DNA of 64,000 nucleotides from Dicyema japonicum (Eukaryota > Dicyemida > Rhombozoa > Dicyemidae), in assembly GCA_011109175.1 (NCBI GenBank), contig RDEW01000007.1, forward strand, positions 619,712 to 683,711, read 5' to 3'. This document shows, piece after piece, positions 10,251 to 20,479 of this stretch. The notes beneath the pieces are model-generated. The model saw nothing but the letters and a program-made list of their open reading frames with translations, searched no databases and was not told where the DNA came from. Position numbers and translations under genes: made by a program. Numbering within the stretch: position 1 is the first letter of the stretch; each line of letters opens with the position of its first letter.

Positions 10251-10500
10251 TCTAGCGAAATGTCCGTCTCCACCCGTTTAAGTACATCGAACCAAACAGC
10301 AATGATTTTTGTAATCTGTTCGGTGACAGTGTTTCTGGTTAATGAAATATCTTTAAACAGGTGGGCGTTGTATGGACAAATATTTTTTGCTGTTTTTACG
10401 AGGCATTGTTTGGTGAAATCACCATCGAAATATGATTTTCCATTCATTGCAAGCATTCTGCTGGTTTCATACCTTGCAGTACTTCGATTATGATTTTTGT
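10247..10500 (-). pseudogene. hAT transposase N-terminal fragment
   Basis: The minus strand encodes FDGDFTKQCLVKTAKNICP followed by LFKDISLTRNTVTEQI. This matches the F-xDGEFxxxC...(I/L)SLSxxTVxxR segment that follows the BED finger in transposases of this hAT lineage (the group that gave rise to GTF2IRD2-like genes). The rest of the transposase is gone, replaced by the RTE end. Confidence 0.75.
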
Positions 10501-10723
10501 GAAATGCGTCTGTAATTGGACATAGCGATAAACTGGTTGCATATCAAACAATGTATTTTTCCATCAACCATTGTCCAAAAATAGACAAGTTCTCAATTAT
10601 TTTGAAACACTCTCCGTTCATTGTTCAAACACCGTCCCTTAGTTCCAGAAGAGGCACGTGACATTGACAAATAAGATTTACAAATACTGAAAAAAAATTA
10701 ATTAAATTTAAAAAATAACAAAA

Positions 10724-10965
10724 TGATTTTTTTGTGTTTTATAACAATTAAATCTTATCCTTGTAAAGGTCCGCATGCGTGTTTGACACTCCTGCCTTAA
10801 ACAATCCAAATGGAGTACTTTTTCAAACATTTGCTATATTCTTGATTTTTTTGTGTTTTATAACAATTAAATCTTATTCTTGTAAAAGTCCGCATGCGTG
10901 TTTGACACTCCTGCCTTAAACAATCCAAATGGAGTACTTTTTCAAACATTTGCTATATTCTAACA
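10724..10965 (+). repeat. tandem duplication spanning the hAT right end
   Basis: A unit of about 120 bp occurs twice in a row (about 10724-10843 and 10844-10965). It runs from GATTTTTTTGTGTTTTATAA through the hAT right terminus and target duplication to CATTTGCTATATTC. The two differ at only a few positions. The duplication must postdate the hAT insertion because it includes the target-site copy. Confidence 0.9.
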
Positions 10966-11040
10966 CATTTTACTAAAAAACCACGTGACCTACTCAGCAA
11001 ACTAATTGAAGGAAAACAAATAAAAAGAAGTATTTAAAAG

Positions 11041-11520
11041 TCAGAATGCCAATTTCTTGATAAGCATATAAACTTTCAGGTCATTGTGGAAGTAATGAAG
11101 GCTGTTATCGTCAGCAGATATTCTCATTAAGAGTCCTCCGAAAGAGATGTAGACAGAACTGCATAAAACAGATTTATACAGTTTGGGGGAAGCGGATTTC
11201 TCTTGCATTTCAATGCGGTACACTCTCCCATACATCACGTATTCGTAGGCATCAGCACGTGAGTTAGCAGGCAACGAACTGTAATCAGCTTTATGTGGAA
11301 GTCCATCCTCTCTGAGGGTGGATGCAAGCAGGAGTCGAAATTTGTTGCCGAGTTCTAGGGGGTACAGCTGAGAGTTGATGTCCACAAGTAAGTCTGACTT
11401 GAAGGACTCACTCTCACACCTATACCGAGTTACTGAGATTATAAAATAGTAATTACCGTTGTCAAACTTCTTTGGGTGTACTTCTGTAATGTCGAAAATA
11501 TCTTCGTACAACGACCCCAT
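11041..11520 (-). CDS. POLR2H: RNA polymerase subunit RPB8 (shared by Pol I, II, III)
   Basis: A small OB-fold subunit common to all three nuclear RNA polymerases. Recognisable blocks are LYEDIFDI near the start, CESESFKSDLLVDIN, YPLELGNKFRLLLASTL, RADAYEYVMYGRVYRIE, SFGGLLMRI and the nearly invariant C-terminus VYMLIKKLAF. Two introns are needed: 11433-11456 (24 bp, phase 1, giving KKFDNVTRYRC) and 11159-11179 (21 bp, giving PKLSVYISFGG). Both are multiples of three and contain no stop, so the unspliced frame also stays open. The spliced product is 144 residues, close to the family's usual 146-150. Nothing is missing. The upstream spacer is only about 70 bp before an RTE-like copy starts, so the promoter must be compact. 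Confidence 0.96.
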   Translation of the reverse strand: MGSLYEDIFDITEVHPKKFDNGNYYFIISVTRYRCESESFKSDLLVDINSQLYPLELGNKFRLLLASTLREDGLPHKADYSSLPANSRADAYEYVMYGRVYRIEMQEKSASPKLYKSVLCSSVYISFGGLLMRISADDNSLHYFHNDLKVYMLIKKLAF

Positions 11521-11589
11521 CAGAACGAGTTTTGTTATTTAAATATCCTATTACTTATTTAATAAAAAATAATATTTTTATATATAATT

Positions 11590-14165
11590 ATTAAATCTCT
11601 CTGGTTGAGCTGGTGACGTGGCTCTTGAACTCAATGTCTGGAAAACACAGCATCAAGCCATTGGACTTCTCACGTTTAACGTCAGGGGACTCTCTAGCGT
11701 TTGGAAACGGAAGGAACTGGTCGAGGATCTTTCAGAGTACAAGATTTCAATCGCCTGCCTTCAAGAGACTAAACTAATCAACGGGAAGAACAATATGGGA
11801 ACTTTTTACTAATTTTTCTTCCAGGTGGAAACAAGCACTATGGGCTAGGATTTGCCGTTAGGAATGATCTATCCAAGAGAGTCTGCCGCTATTACAGCGT
11901 GAATAGTAGAATCGGGGTGTTGCAATTGAAACTGGATGACCTCATCCCGTCAAAGAAATATCTAACTATAATAAACGTTTACGCTTCTCACAGTGGATGG
12001 CTTAATAAAAACCCTGAGGAGATTGATGACTTTTACACCAGTCTTTCAGTCGTCTTCTCCAAGTATGCTCTCTCAACATTAGTAATGATCGTAGGAGACC
12101 TAAATGCGAAAGCTGGCACCCAAGTTACAACCGATGAGACATTCATGGGAAGACACGGTAGGGGGAAAAGAAATCTCCCGGGAACCCTACTAGCTAATTT
12201 CTGTCAAACAAACTATACTTCAGCATAACAGAAATAGAGCACTGGACCAGATAAAGAATATAGAATCTCTCAAGGACAACGCTAAATTCTACGAGGCTGT
12301 TAAACAGATAAAAGGAAAAAGACCCCATCAACCGATAATGATAAGAGATGACAAAGGAACGCAGATTTCGGACCAAAGGGAATTGGCGGAAATTATCGCT
12401 GCCCACTTTGGAAAATTTTTCAATCTAAGGAACGACACTATCATCCTAGAACGAGGAAAATTGGACGAAGAAATCACACCATATGAAGTTGAACTTGCGA
12501 GTTCCAAGTTGAAAAACAACAGGATTCCTGGTTCCGACGGATTTTTTGGTGAATTCTTCAAATATGGAACCCAAAAGCTGTATGAATACATCGCTAGGAT
12601 CATGAATGAAATGTACTATTATGGTCACACGCTGACCCTGGGAGAGGATATCATGATACCTGTACAGAAGGCGAATAAACCAAGAGCTAAGGTGTAGAAC
12701 CTCCGTCCAGTCATATTAATGAATTCACTTAGGAAAATTCTAGCAAACATAACATTTCAAAGGATGGAAGGACCCTAGATACTTTTCTGTCGCTATACCA
12801 CAGCGGATTCTGAAAAGGAAGATCTACTTCCGATGTTTTGTGGTCCCACAAGTGGAGATCTGCGGCCGTTCAAAAGTTCAAAATGTTTACAAACATCCTC
12901 GGAATCGACATTTCGATGGCCTTCGACTCTGGAGGCTAATACTGGTTTTGGGGAGTTTCCTAGACGCTTCCACTGTCAGAATGACCACCACCCTCCTAGC
13001 TGATACTTGGCTCGCTGTTAGAGTCCGGGGAGCCTTGTCTCGTCGATTTGAGACGACTGTTAGCACTCTACAGGGAGACCCCTAATCACCTATTCTTTTT
13101 GTCATATACCTTGAAGCTGTTCTGCAGGAATCAAAACCGATAATGGGTGAAAAGACAAACATTATTGCGTATGCTTACGTCGTAGACTTTATTTCAAATG
13201 ACAAAACATCGCTCAACCCCTTGTTGGAAGAAGTGCCTGGAAGACTAGCCGAATGGTTCCTAACAGTAAATCCGGACAAGACTGAGGTAACTGAACTCAA
13301 GAGGGAAGAAACAAGGACGGAGGAGCACTGGCGCAGTGCAAAAAGCTTAGCTCCCTCCTAGGAGACCATGAAGACATTACANTGCTGACGACGTAGACTT
13401 TCAAACGACAAAATACCGCTCACCCGATTTATGTAAGAAGTGCATGGAAAACTAGCCGAATGGATCATAGCAGTAAATCCTGACAAGACTAAGGTAAATG
13501 AACTCAAGAGGGAAGAAACAAGGACGGAGGAGCTGGCGCAAGTGCAAAAAGCTTGGCTCCTTCCTAGGAAACCATGACGAAATTACAAGGAAAACCCTAG
13601 CACAAACTGCCCTCTCCAGATTAAAGAACATCTGGCTCCACAAAAAGGGCTTTGACATTATAACAAAAACTCGATTATACAACTCGCTAGTGAAACCCAT
13701 GCTACTGTATAACGCTGGTACCTGGGCCTCCTCAAGAAATGAACTGAAGAGGCTTAATGCGTTTCGTAGAGACCAACTACGGCATATGATGTTCGAAAGA
13801 AGTGATACGAGGATTTCATTCAATCTTCTTTATAAAAAGATGAAGACCTCAGAAATTTCTAATGAGATTCTGGATATACGATGGAGGCTTTTCTGCTACA
13901 TTCTGCAACTGGACCTAGATGCCCCCGCGAACGTAGCTATGGAGGATTACTTCATGTTGGAGGCCCCCGTTTCCGTGGTCGCCCAAGGACGACACTGGCA
14001 GTCGTTCTCGACGAGGACCACAAAGAAATGGGACGACATCTTGGAAGTGGAGAGGATCTTGACTGGTTGCGCACTGCGGCTTTGAATAGGAGGAAGTGGA
14101 AGAAACTAACCAGTGATTTGCTAACTCGTGTTGCACATGATTTGTCAAGTCCTATGACATAGCTA
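11590..14165 (+). pseudogene. RTE-like retrotransposon, near full-length but decayed
   Basis: It starts with the conserved leader TTGAGCTGGTGACGTGGCTC (about 11606) seen again at 21833. The endonuclease is covered by LLTFNVRGLSSVWKRKEL, IACLQETKL, INVYASHSGW and VGDLNAKAG. RT follows from IPGSDGFFGEFFKYG through a GDP block (about 13075) to AYAYVVDF, where the catalytic YADD has decayed. The tail (LFCYILQLD, then VAMEDYF and RFRGRPRTTL) ends near 14160. A block of about 190 bp around the active site is present twice (about 13185-13375 and 13385-13580), and the second copy keeps the intact ADDVDF codons. A single N lies at 13382, right at the duplication joint. Numerous stops and a deletion between endonuclease and RT show the copy is dead. 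Confidence 0.85.
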
Positions 14166-14403
14166 TAAGTGCTAATAATAATAATAGCATTTATAAGTCA
14201 TAAAATATTAAAAATTAAAAGTTAGGAGCTTGAATGGCCGTACTGTTTTCTCTGACGATAGCTACCGACTAACGATAAAGTCTCACGTGGATCCTTGGTG
14301 ATCGATTGGATCATTGAGTCGATTCGAAAAACCTCAATACTTTAAAGTTAAATTTCAACTCATTTTAAAAATAAACGAAAAAATCTGAATAATTAAATTA
14401 AAA

Positions 14404-14640
14404 TGTTTTATCGTATTCTCAGTCTACTCTCCCCCGTTTACAACCTTCAATGCCAGAGTACAATCTTCGAACACTAAACAGGAAACCTTCCGCGATCCAG
14501 GAAACTGTAAAAAAGTCATTGGTCGCAACATTATTCCGCCAACTGGAAGCAGTTTTGATTGGACGACAACAGAAGTTGGCGATGACACTTATTCTACCTA
14601 GCAGCCCCTCTATGAAGCCATGAACAAATACTTTAATTAG
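14404..14640 (+). CDS. possible small two-exon gene, function unknown
   Basis: A frame open from 14389 reads FTTFNARVQSSNTKQETFRD, then KVIGRNIIPPTGSSFDW and TTTE. A candidate 27-bp intron (14575-14601, GTTGGC...CTAG) joins it to QPLYEAMNKYF and a TAG at 14638-14640. AATAAATAAATAAT follows at about 14680, possibly a polyadenylation region. No ATG lies in this frame at the start; an ATG at 14403 is in a different frame, so either an unplaced short intron or an indel is needed. I do not recognise the protein. It looks coding because of its even composition and the intron-sized gap, but this is inference. Confidence 0.35.
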
Positions 14641-14911
14641 TGTTTTTTAACATCTCTCTTGATGATCTTGGGATTCTCAAATAAATAAATAATAAAGTTG
14701 ACTTAAAAATTTTGTATTGTGAGTACCGGACAACATTTATAAACTTTCTGGTTAAATGTCCATGCATCTATAATTTTTCCTGGTTTGACTAGAGACGCCG
14801 TTATCACTGATACCTGACTATTGAACCGGATCGTCTTCAGGGACTCGCACGCAGTCGAACAGAAAAAAGTTAAGAATCTTGGCCCCTTCCCTACGATTAA
14901 TTATCATAACT
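14641..14911. other. no recognisable feature
   Basis: Non-coding spacer. I see only short AT-rich runs and nothing matching the repeat families of this window. Confidence 0.45.
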
Positions 14912-15652
14912 AGGGCGATTTTTTGACTATAAATACAAAATTTTGACCTTTTTTGACTTAATGAAAAATTTATAGAAAAAAATTTTTAGTATGAAAAAAA
15001 CTGATCTAAACGTTATTAAAATTTAGAATAATGTAAATAAAAACGTTTTCATGTTAAAAATATCGGTCTTTAGATAATAATTTTGTCAATAATAAAAATC
15101 TTTTACTGAATAGAATGTGGATAAGAATTTTTTTGCAATTATCCGTATACGGAGAAATATGTTTTTCCATTTTTAATAAAAAAAAAAACTTATTAACAGA
15201 AAATCTAGATTTTTAATTCTCCATAAATTGTTTGCTGAAATACAATTTTTGATTATGGTACGGTGAAGTAAGTCTTCTACGGTGAAGTAAGTTTTCCCTG
15301 TCATCTTTATCAATTTATAAACCAATATTGACATAATATGGCTAATAAATTGCTCCGTAGTTCAAAATTTTACAAAGTTTCCATACTTGGCTTCAATAAA
15401 CCGAAACTTCAGGATATTTTCTAATAACAGTCTTTACATTTTCAATGACCATCCTGATTTGAATGCGACATAAAAGTTAATGACACGTTAGCATTTATTA
15501 TTCAAAACTCTAAAAATTTAATAAATAAAAATAAAAATCAATAAAAATTTTGATTTTATTGACCTAAAAATTTTAAATTTTTTTGACTTTTTTGACATTA
15601 CGATTTTAAAGAACATATGAACTTTTGACTTTATTCATAAAAATCAGCCATA
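14912..15652 (-). repeat. GTCAAA-rich repeat family, most complete copy
   Basis: About 740 bp run from TAGGGCGATTTTTTGAC at the left to the reverse of ATGGCTGATTTTTA at the right, so both ends are imperfect inverted repeats. The interior shares long stretches with the copies at 3853-4095, 6555-6912 and 8600-9295. It has no coding capacity. It behaves like a non-autonomous DNA transposon (MITE), possibly hAT-related from its TAGGG ends. I could not fix a target duplication. Confidence 0.6.
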
Positions 15653-15904
15653 ACCGTAATTTCTTTCCTAAAATACTGTAATTTCCTGCCTAAGAGTTCA
15701 AGTAGTGGAAACATTACTCCTCTTTTACGAAATGGTTGTTATTAATAATTTTCTAAACTCAATTTTCAAGTTTTTTAGCTAGTAAAATTGCTTTTTAAGA
15801 TTTTACCTGAAATTAATTATTTTAGATCATATTTTCATCTCCAACCTTGGATTTTGTGGGAATTAAAGCATAAACAACATAAACGTGACAAATTAAAGAA
15901 CTAA

Positions 15905-18389
15905 TCAATTTAAATATTTTTCAATTTCCCCTTTTGCGGTTTGCTGTTCTTCTAAAAGTAGTCGTTCGGCCAGTTTGAAAAAATCGTGTTTGATCGCCAA
16001 GTCATAAGCGGTGTCTCCGTTTGTGTTTTCTATTTTTGGGTCACCCCGTTTCTTAGAATTATAACAAGTCATCCTTACGCCAACAACTTTTCCAACATGT
16101 CGATTTTGTCATCTCCCCCGTAGATCACATAATGCAAGGCAGTATTCCCTATTCTATTAAAATCACAATTTTTATGCACGGCGGCCATTTTTTGTTTACT
16201 TTTGCTCCAGCGTCTATGAGGAGTTTAATAAAGTCGGGCTTTTGCTTCCGAATACATAAAAATAGAACAGGGACCCCTTCTTGCCTCTTACAGGAGGAAC
16301 TAGCACCCTCATCAAGAAATCTCGAAATTTGCGAAGGATCTTTCCCAGGACGACTTATTTCTCTCAAAAGCTGAGAATTTAGCGAAAGGATGGGTTTCTA
16401 TGATTAATACTTTAACGACCTTCGACGTCTTCTTGATCGATTCCTTCTTTGGTAGAAAAAGTCGAAGGACCTTTGGGGTATCTTCAAAGATCGTAGTTTG
16501 GTAACTTATCGTTGATTCAACTGTAAATTCAGTAAATTAGCTCACAGTCATCATCAGTAAGAAGAGAATCAAAGTCAACATTGGAAAGGTATCTGTTGTT
16601 ATAAACTCCACATTTTGTTGCGAATTTTATCGTCAATATCAACTCATCGTTAACTCCCTCCCCCACTTTTGCTTCGAGTAGCTAAAATTATATGTAAATT
16701 AACCTTTCCCATTTGAGCATAGGAAATTTCTTCTTCGAATCGCCTTCTCCTGTTGCAGAAATGTCTAAAAGACCGAATATATGGTCTAACTGCTGTCTCC
16801 AAAAATCTTGGAATGAGAAAATCCATACCCTTTCCGGGACTGAAGGGAGAAAAAATCGGTCTTTTGGATGTAACACAGCTGGGAGGTCCCCTCGATTTAG
16901 TTTCTGCCTGTTCGAGTTCCTTTTGTGAAGGGTAGTACAACCCGACTGTTTGAGTCCCAACACTGGCCTTAGGGATTTCGACCATGATTTCTTCCAAAGA
17001 GGATTCAAGCTGTAACATTTCATAAATCGAATACTTTAACTTGGGGTTCCAATCGTTTCCTATAACCACGTGACCGAAAAGATTACCAGGGGATAGACAT
17101 CTGGGAGGACATAACATGTACTTGCAAATAGCACAGAAAGAGGCGGTTCCTATGTTGGCACATCCACAATGAGTGCAGCACAGGCTTTCGTTGCACATGG
17201 GGAGCTAAATTGGAAACAAGATTATACAATATTCCCACACCAGTCGCAGAAACGAGAGTCCCCCATGCAGGTTCGTGTGCATTTGCCACAGATTTTGATT
17301 TTGTCAAAGAGTTTGGAAGACTTCAAAGCATCCGTGCTTGAGGCCTGAACCTGGTAAGCCTAGAGGTTGTAGAATAGCACGAACACCCACAAATCCCTTA
17401 TTGAGGTCGTAATTACATTCCATGCAGACATTTTCCTCTTCCGGGTTGTTTTGTCCACAGTTTAGACAAATTTTTCCATTCCAAGATTCAAGTGGGGGAG
17501 GTTTGCTAAAATTTCTGACCAATGGTTTATCACAAATGAGGCAACAACTCAGATTCTGAAGGACAAACGACTTGCAGCTCAAACAATGGGCCATCTACAT
17601 TACATTTCCTTTAAAACCTTAGTAAAGTCTGGTTGCCGTGAGACCTGGACGAAGGTTTTGACTCTTGCATCACAATTTAGGCAGAACGCGGCCCCGTCGT
17701 TGAATTTTCTTGGGTACATGCATTCAGAGCATCTAAATGACTCAAGTCTCTACTTTATCTGGTTTGTGATTTCTTTTCCGTCGACATAATTCGTGTCGAT
17801 ATATTCGTCGGTGATTGTATCACCATTCTCCCCAATTTGGGTAAACTGATCTCTTTGGACGTCATCGGAATTAGGTTTCTTTTTTCCGTGTTTCAAGTCT
17901 AAAGTCACGTGGGATTTTACCATAGATTCTATCCTTATTTTTCTTAATTTCCTCGAAAGCGTTCCGTCCCTTTAGAGCACTCATAATTAGTCGGTCCGCT
18001 TCGTAGGTCTCCGATTCTTTCGATTTCAAGGGAATCCTTTTCTTATTTTCTTTATTGGGACTCCGTTCTACATTGAACGTCTTTGTGGTCACTCCACTGA
18101 ACCGATCTCTGCAAAATGTGGAGACTTTACTAACCCTTCGACTGCGATAGCTTTAACCGTGGTTTTCCCAGGTTTTAGTGAGAAAGGTTTGGTGAAAAAC
18201 AACGAGTCTCCTCTTTTGTAGGGATTAGGGACCTGCCCGTTGACTGTGTAATAAAACGAGGAATTTTTATTGTCTAAATTAACAACTGTGAGTACTGTTG
18301 AATATTTCTATTTTTGTCTCCTCGGTGATGACAAATTTTGAGTCTGTGGGCAGTCTGAGAGGTACAATTGAGGGAGACGACAATGCCAT
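15905..18389 (-). CDS. DZANK1: DZANK1 homologue (double zinc ribbon and ankyrin repeat protein)
   Basis: In vertebrates DZANK1 acts at ciliary basal bodies and in dynein-linked transport. Domains in order: an N-terminal chitobiase/Fn3-associated-like domain (SSFYYTVNGQVPNPYKRG, then PGKTTVKAIAVEG); several zinc ribbons of CxxC pairs (CSEC...CLNC, CLSC...CLIC, CLNC...CMEC, CGKC...CDWC, CTHC...CAIC); the hallmark SVGTQTVGLYYPSQKELE; DFWRQQLDHI (human GYWRKQLDHI); MGKLLEAKVGEG; and C-terminal ankyrin repeats (SRFLDEGASSSC, LIDAGAKVNKKWPP, IGNTALHYV, NGDTAYDLAI). About 14 introns of 21-27 bp are needed, for example 18274-18295 and 18109-18134. One base is missing near 16775, inside the QLDHI-MGK exon, and the last intron may use a GC donor. 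Everything else is in frame. Start is the ATG at 18389; stop is TGA at 15905-15907. Confidence 0.92.
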
Positions 18390-18589
18390 TGTGAAGATCT
18401 CCTGGCAACAAAATTATTAGTTAATTGGTGTTATTGACTGTTGCTTAGAAATTTATTTGGCCTGTTTTCAAAACTTATAAAATTTATAAAATTTATTTGT
18501 GTGTGGTCGAGCCTCAGCTAGAGCTTTCTGGGACCACGTGGTTATTTAGTTTGTGTAATCGTGGTCTCTGGTGTTATTATTATATGATT

Positions 18590-19130
18590 ATTGCTGGTGC
18601 GGTGGTACCGTCGACTGTTATGGACATCATGCCCTTCTTGTCGAAGAAGTGCAGGACGATTCCCAAGACATAAGGCGATCAAAGGAATTTTTAAGCGATC
18701 CCTGGAGTCTGCTAGATACCACTCCATACATGAACCTGTTGGCCTGGATAGAGGAGACGGAAAACGGCTAGAAAGAATTACAATCTTTCCATTCTAGGAG
18801 GGGAAGCTTTTGGTATGAGATGCCACGTGCATAGACTCCCTTTGTCCACCCAACATTGTCGAGAGCGCGATAGACAACTGTATGCCGTGGAAAAAGCAAT
18901 GAAAGCAAAGGAGAAAAAATATGAAGCGCTGCACGATCGGTTCGCGTTTGCCCCATCGTAATTGAGACAACAGGAGAAATAGCGGGAAATCGCTTCGTTT
19001 CTTAAACAAATTGGAACGCCTAACTACACTAAAAAGTCACGACGCACATGAGACTCGGGCTTCTTCAGTTGATCTCTGTTGCGATCGTGAGAGGCAACGC
19101 AACGCCTGGGATCACGTGATTAGAGATAAT
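18590..19130 (+). pseudogene. RLE retroelement, C-terminal fragment
   Basis: In shifting frames it encodes CRRSAGRFPRHKAI, HEPVGLDRGDGKR and ITIFPF, matching CKRSAGRSPKHKAL, LEPVGLCRSDEKR and MTIFSF of the long copy at 31.2-31.4 kb. It then gives VIETTGEIAGN and LQLISVAIVRGN, the conserved end of the family. The RPD motif has become RLE. It lies between DZANK1 and the innexin gene. Confidence 0.8.
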
Positions 19131-19296
19131 TTTTGATTGATTTTTATTTTTGTGATAAATAAAAAAACAAGAGTATTAAAATAAAGTCCCAGAAAGTTTG
19201 AATTAATATTTATGTGCTCTCTAAAGAGGAAGAACACTTGCTTCCTAAATAGGAAGTTCCTCAAATGAAAAACAAAAACTACGTAAAATAAGTCAA

Positions 19297-20478
19297 ATGG
19301 ATTTGGTAGCTGCTTTGAAGAATCGTGTTAAATCTTACAAAAACGACGATTTTTACGGAAAGTTTAACCACTATTATGGGGTCACACTGCTGGTCTTAAT
19401 ATCCGTGATCATCTCCACAAAAAACTTAGTGGGGGACCCAATCCACTGCTGGTGCCCAACACACTTTACGAGTAATCAAATTTTATTCATTTTAGGCGAT
19501 ATGGTGAGATATGCAGAACAGTCTTGTTTTACCGGGGGAAGGTTCTACTTCAACTCGCCTGTAAAGGAGGACAAATTGGAATTCGTTATATCGGGGGAGT
19601 TTTTCCACTGGATGATTGTGATTACAATGCTTCTTGCCTTAATGTATCGACTGCCGTATATTCTTTGGTGTCGCACGTGTTCAGTTAGCGACATTAACGT
19701 TAACCAGATTATTGAACTGTCAATCAAATGTGGAAATGTTGACTCTGAAGAGAATAAATCGAAGGAATTCAGCACTTTATTGGAGTATTTCGACAAATAT
19801 AGAAACTCGAGAATGCAGATGGATTGCGAGGGACTTCCAAAAAATAAAATTTTAAAATTTATTCATTTCCACACAAAAAAATTGCAGTCCATTTCATCAA
19901 TGTATATTTTGGTCAAATTCATGTACTTGGTGATCACGTGGTCTCAGATTGCCATTATAGAATATTCTGTTATATGGAAGACAAGGAGGAGTTTCAGCGA
20001 AATTATGTTTTGGGATTTCATTAAAGTCTTCAAGAGCGTAGAAACAACGTTGTTTCCGCGATCTGTTCTGTGTAAATTTGACTCCAAGGAATTGGGTCAC
20101 ATTGAGACTCCCCGAACGCACACAGTTGAGTGCATTCTCCCCATAAATCAATATGCACATATTCTCTTTGCTGTGTATTGGCTTTATCTCCTCTTTGGGG
20201 GTATAATCAACTTTATTGGGATTCTGAAGTGGATTTGGTACCTCTGGTTCAGATTTGTCCACCAGGGGTACATGATTTCACTTCTGGGAGGGAAAGAACT
20301 CAATTCTCATAAGAAATTTTTTATTAACTCATATTTGTGTTATGACGGCATTTTTGTAATTCGATTGGTGGCGGACAACACAAGTGATCTTGTTGTGAAG
20401 AAACTGGTCTCCAAATTGTTCCATAAATATACGATGACCCATTCGGAGTTCCCCAAGCCTTATGACTTTGATATTTGA
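19297..20478 (+). CDS. innexin (gap-junction protein)
   Basis: A four-pass membrane protein that forms invertebrate gap junctions and hemichannels. The 393-residue ORF is intact and has no introns, unlike every other intact multi-domain gene here. Landmarks: first membrane segment in GVTLLVLISVIIS (about 29-41) followed by DPIHCWCPTHF with loop-1 cysteines; second segment around FHWMIVITMLLALMYRLPYI (position YYQW occupied by FFHW); FPRSVLCKF and ECILPINQYAHILF in loop 2 (family FPRVTxCDF and QCxLPINxFNEKIF); and DGIFVIRLVADNTSDLV (family DGxFxLRxIxxNAGDLV) in the cytoplasmic tail. Length is normal for the family (350-450). No signal peptide is expected. It is oriented away from DZANK1; an RLE fragment lies between them and another follows immediately. 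Confidence 0.96.
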   Translation: MDLVAALKNRVKSYKNDDFYGKFNHYYGVTLLVLISVIISTKNLVGDPIHCWCPTHFTSNQILFILGDMVRYAEQSCFTGGRFYFNSPVKEDKLEFVISGEFFHWMIVITMLLALMYRLPYILWCRTCSVSDINVNQIIELSIKCGNVDSEENKSKEFSTLLEYFDKYRNSRMQMDCEGLPKNKILKFIHFHTKKLQSISSMYILVKFMYLVITWSQIAIIEYSVIWKTRRSFSEIMFWDFIKVFKSVETTLFPRSVLCKFDSKELGHIETPRTHTVECILPINQYAHILFAVYWLYLLFGGIINFIGILKWIWYLWFRFVHQGYMISLLGGKELNSHKKFFINSYLCYDGIFVIRLVADNTSDLVVKKLVSKLFHKYTMTHSEFPKPYDFDI

Positions 20479-20479
20479 G

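Larger units (their letters stand above)
9892..10794 (-). mobile_element. hAT transposon (CAGGGGTGTCAAAC termini) with 8-bp target duplication
   Basis: The left end reads CAGGGGTGTCAAACTCATT and the right end, reversed, CAGGAGTGTCAAACACGC. Both are the classic termini of a widespread hAT lineage. The 8-bp direct repeat CCTTAAAC flanks it exactly at 9884-9891 and 10795-10802. The 903-bp element contains a hAT transposase fragment (10247-10500, minus) and a nested RTE-like 3' end (about 9950-10250, minus). Confidence 0.88.

Noticed and set aside
19897-20262. 121-codon minus-strand ORF inside the innexin
   Set aside because: Shadow of a strongly conserved innexin frame.
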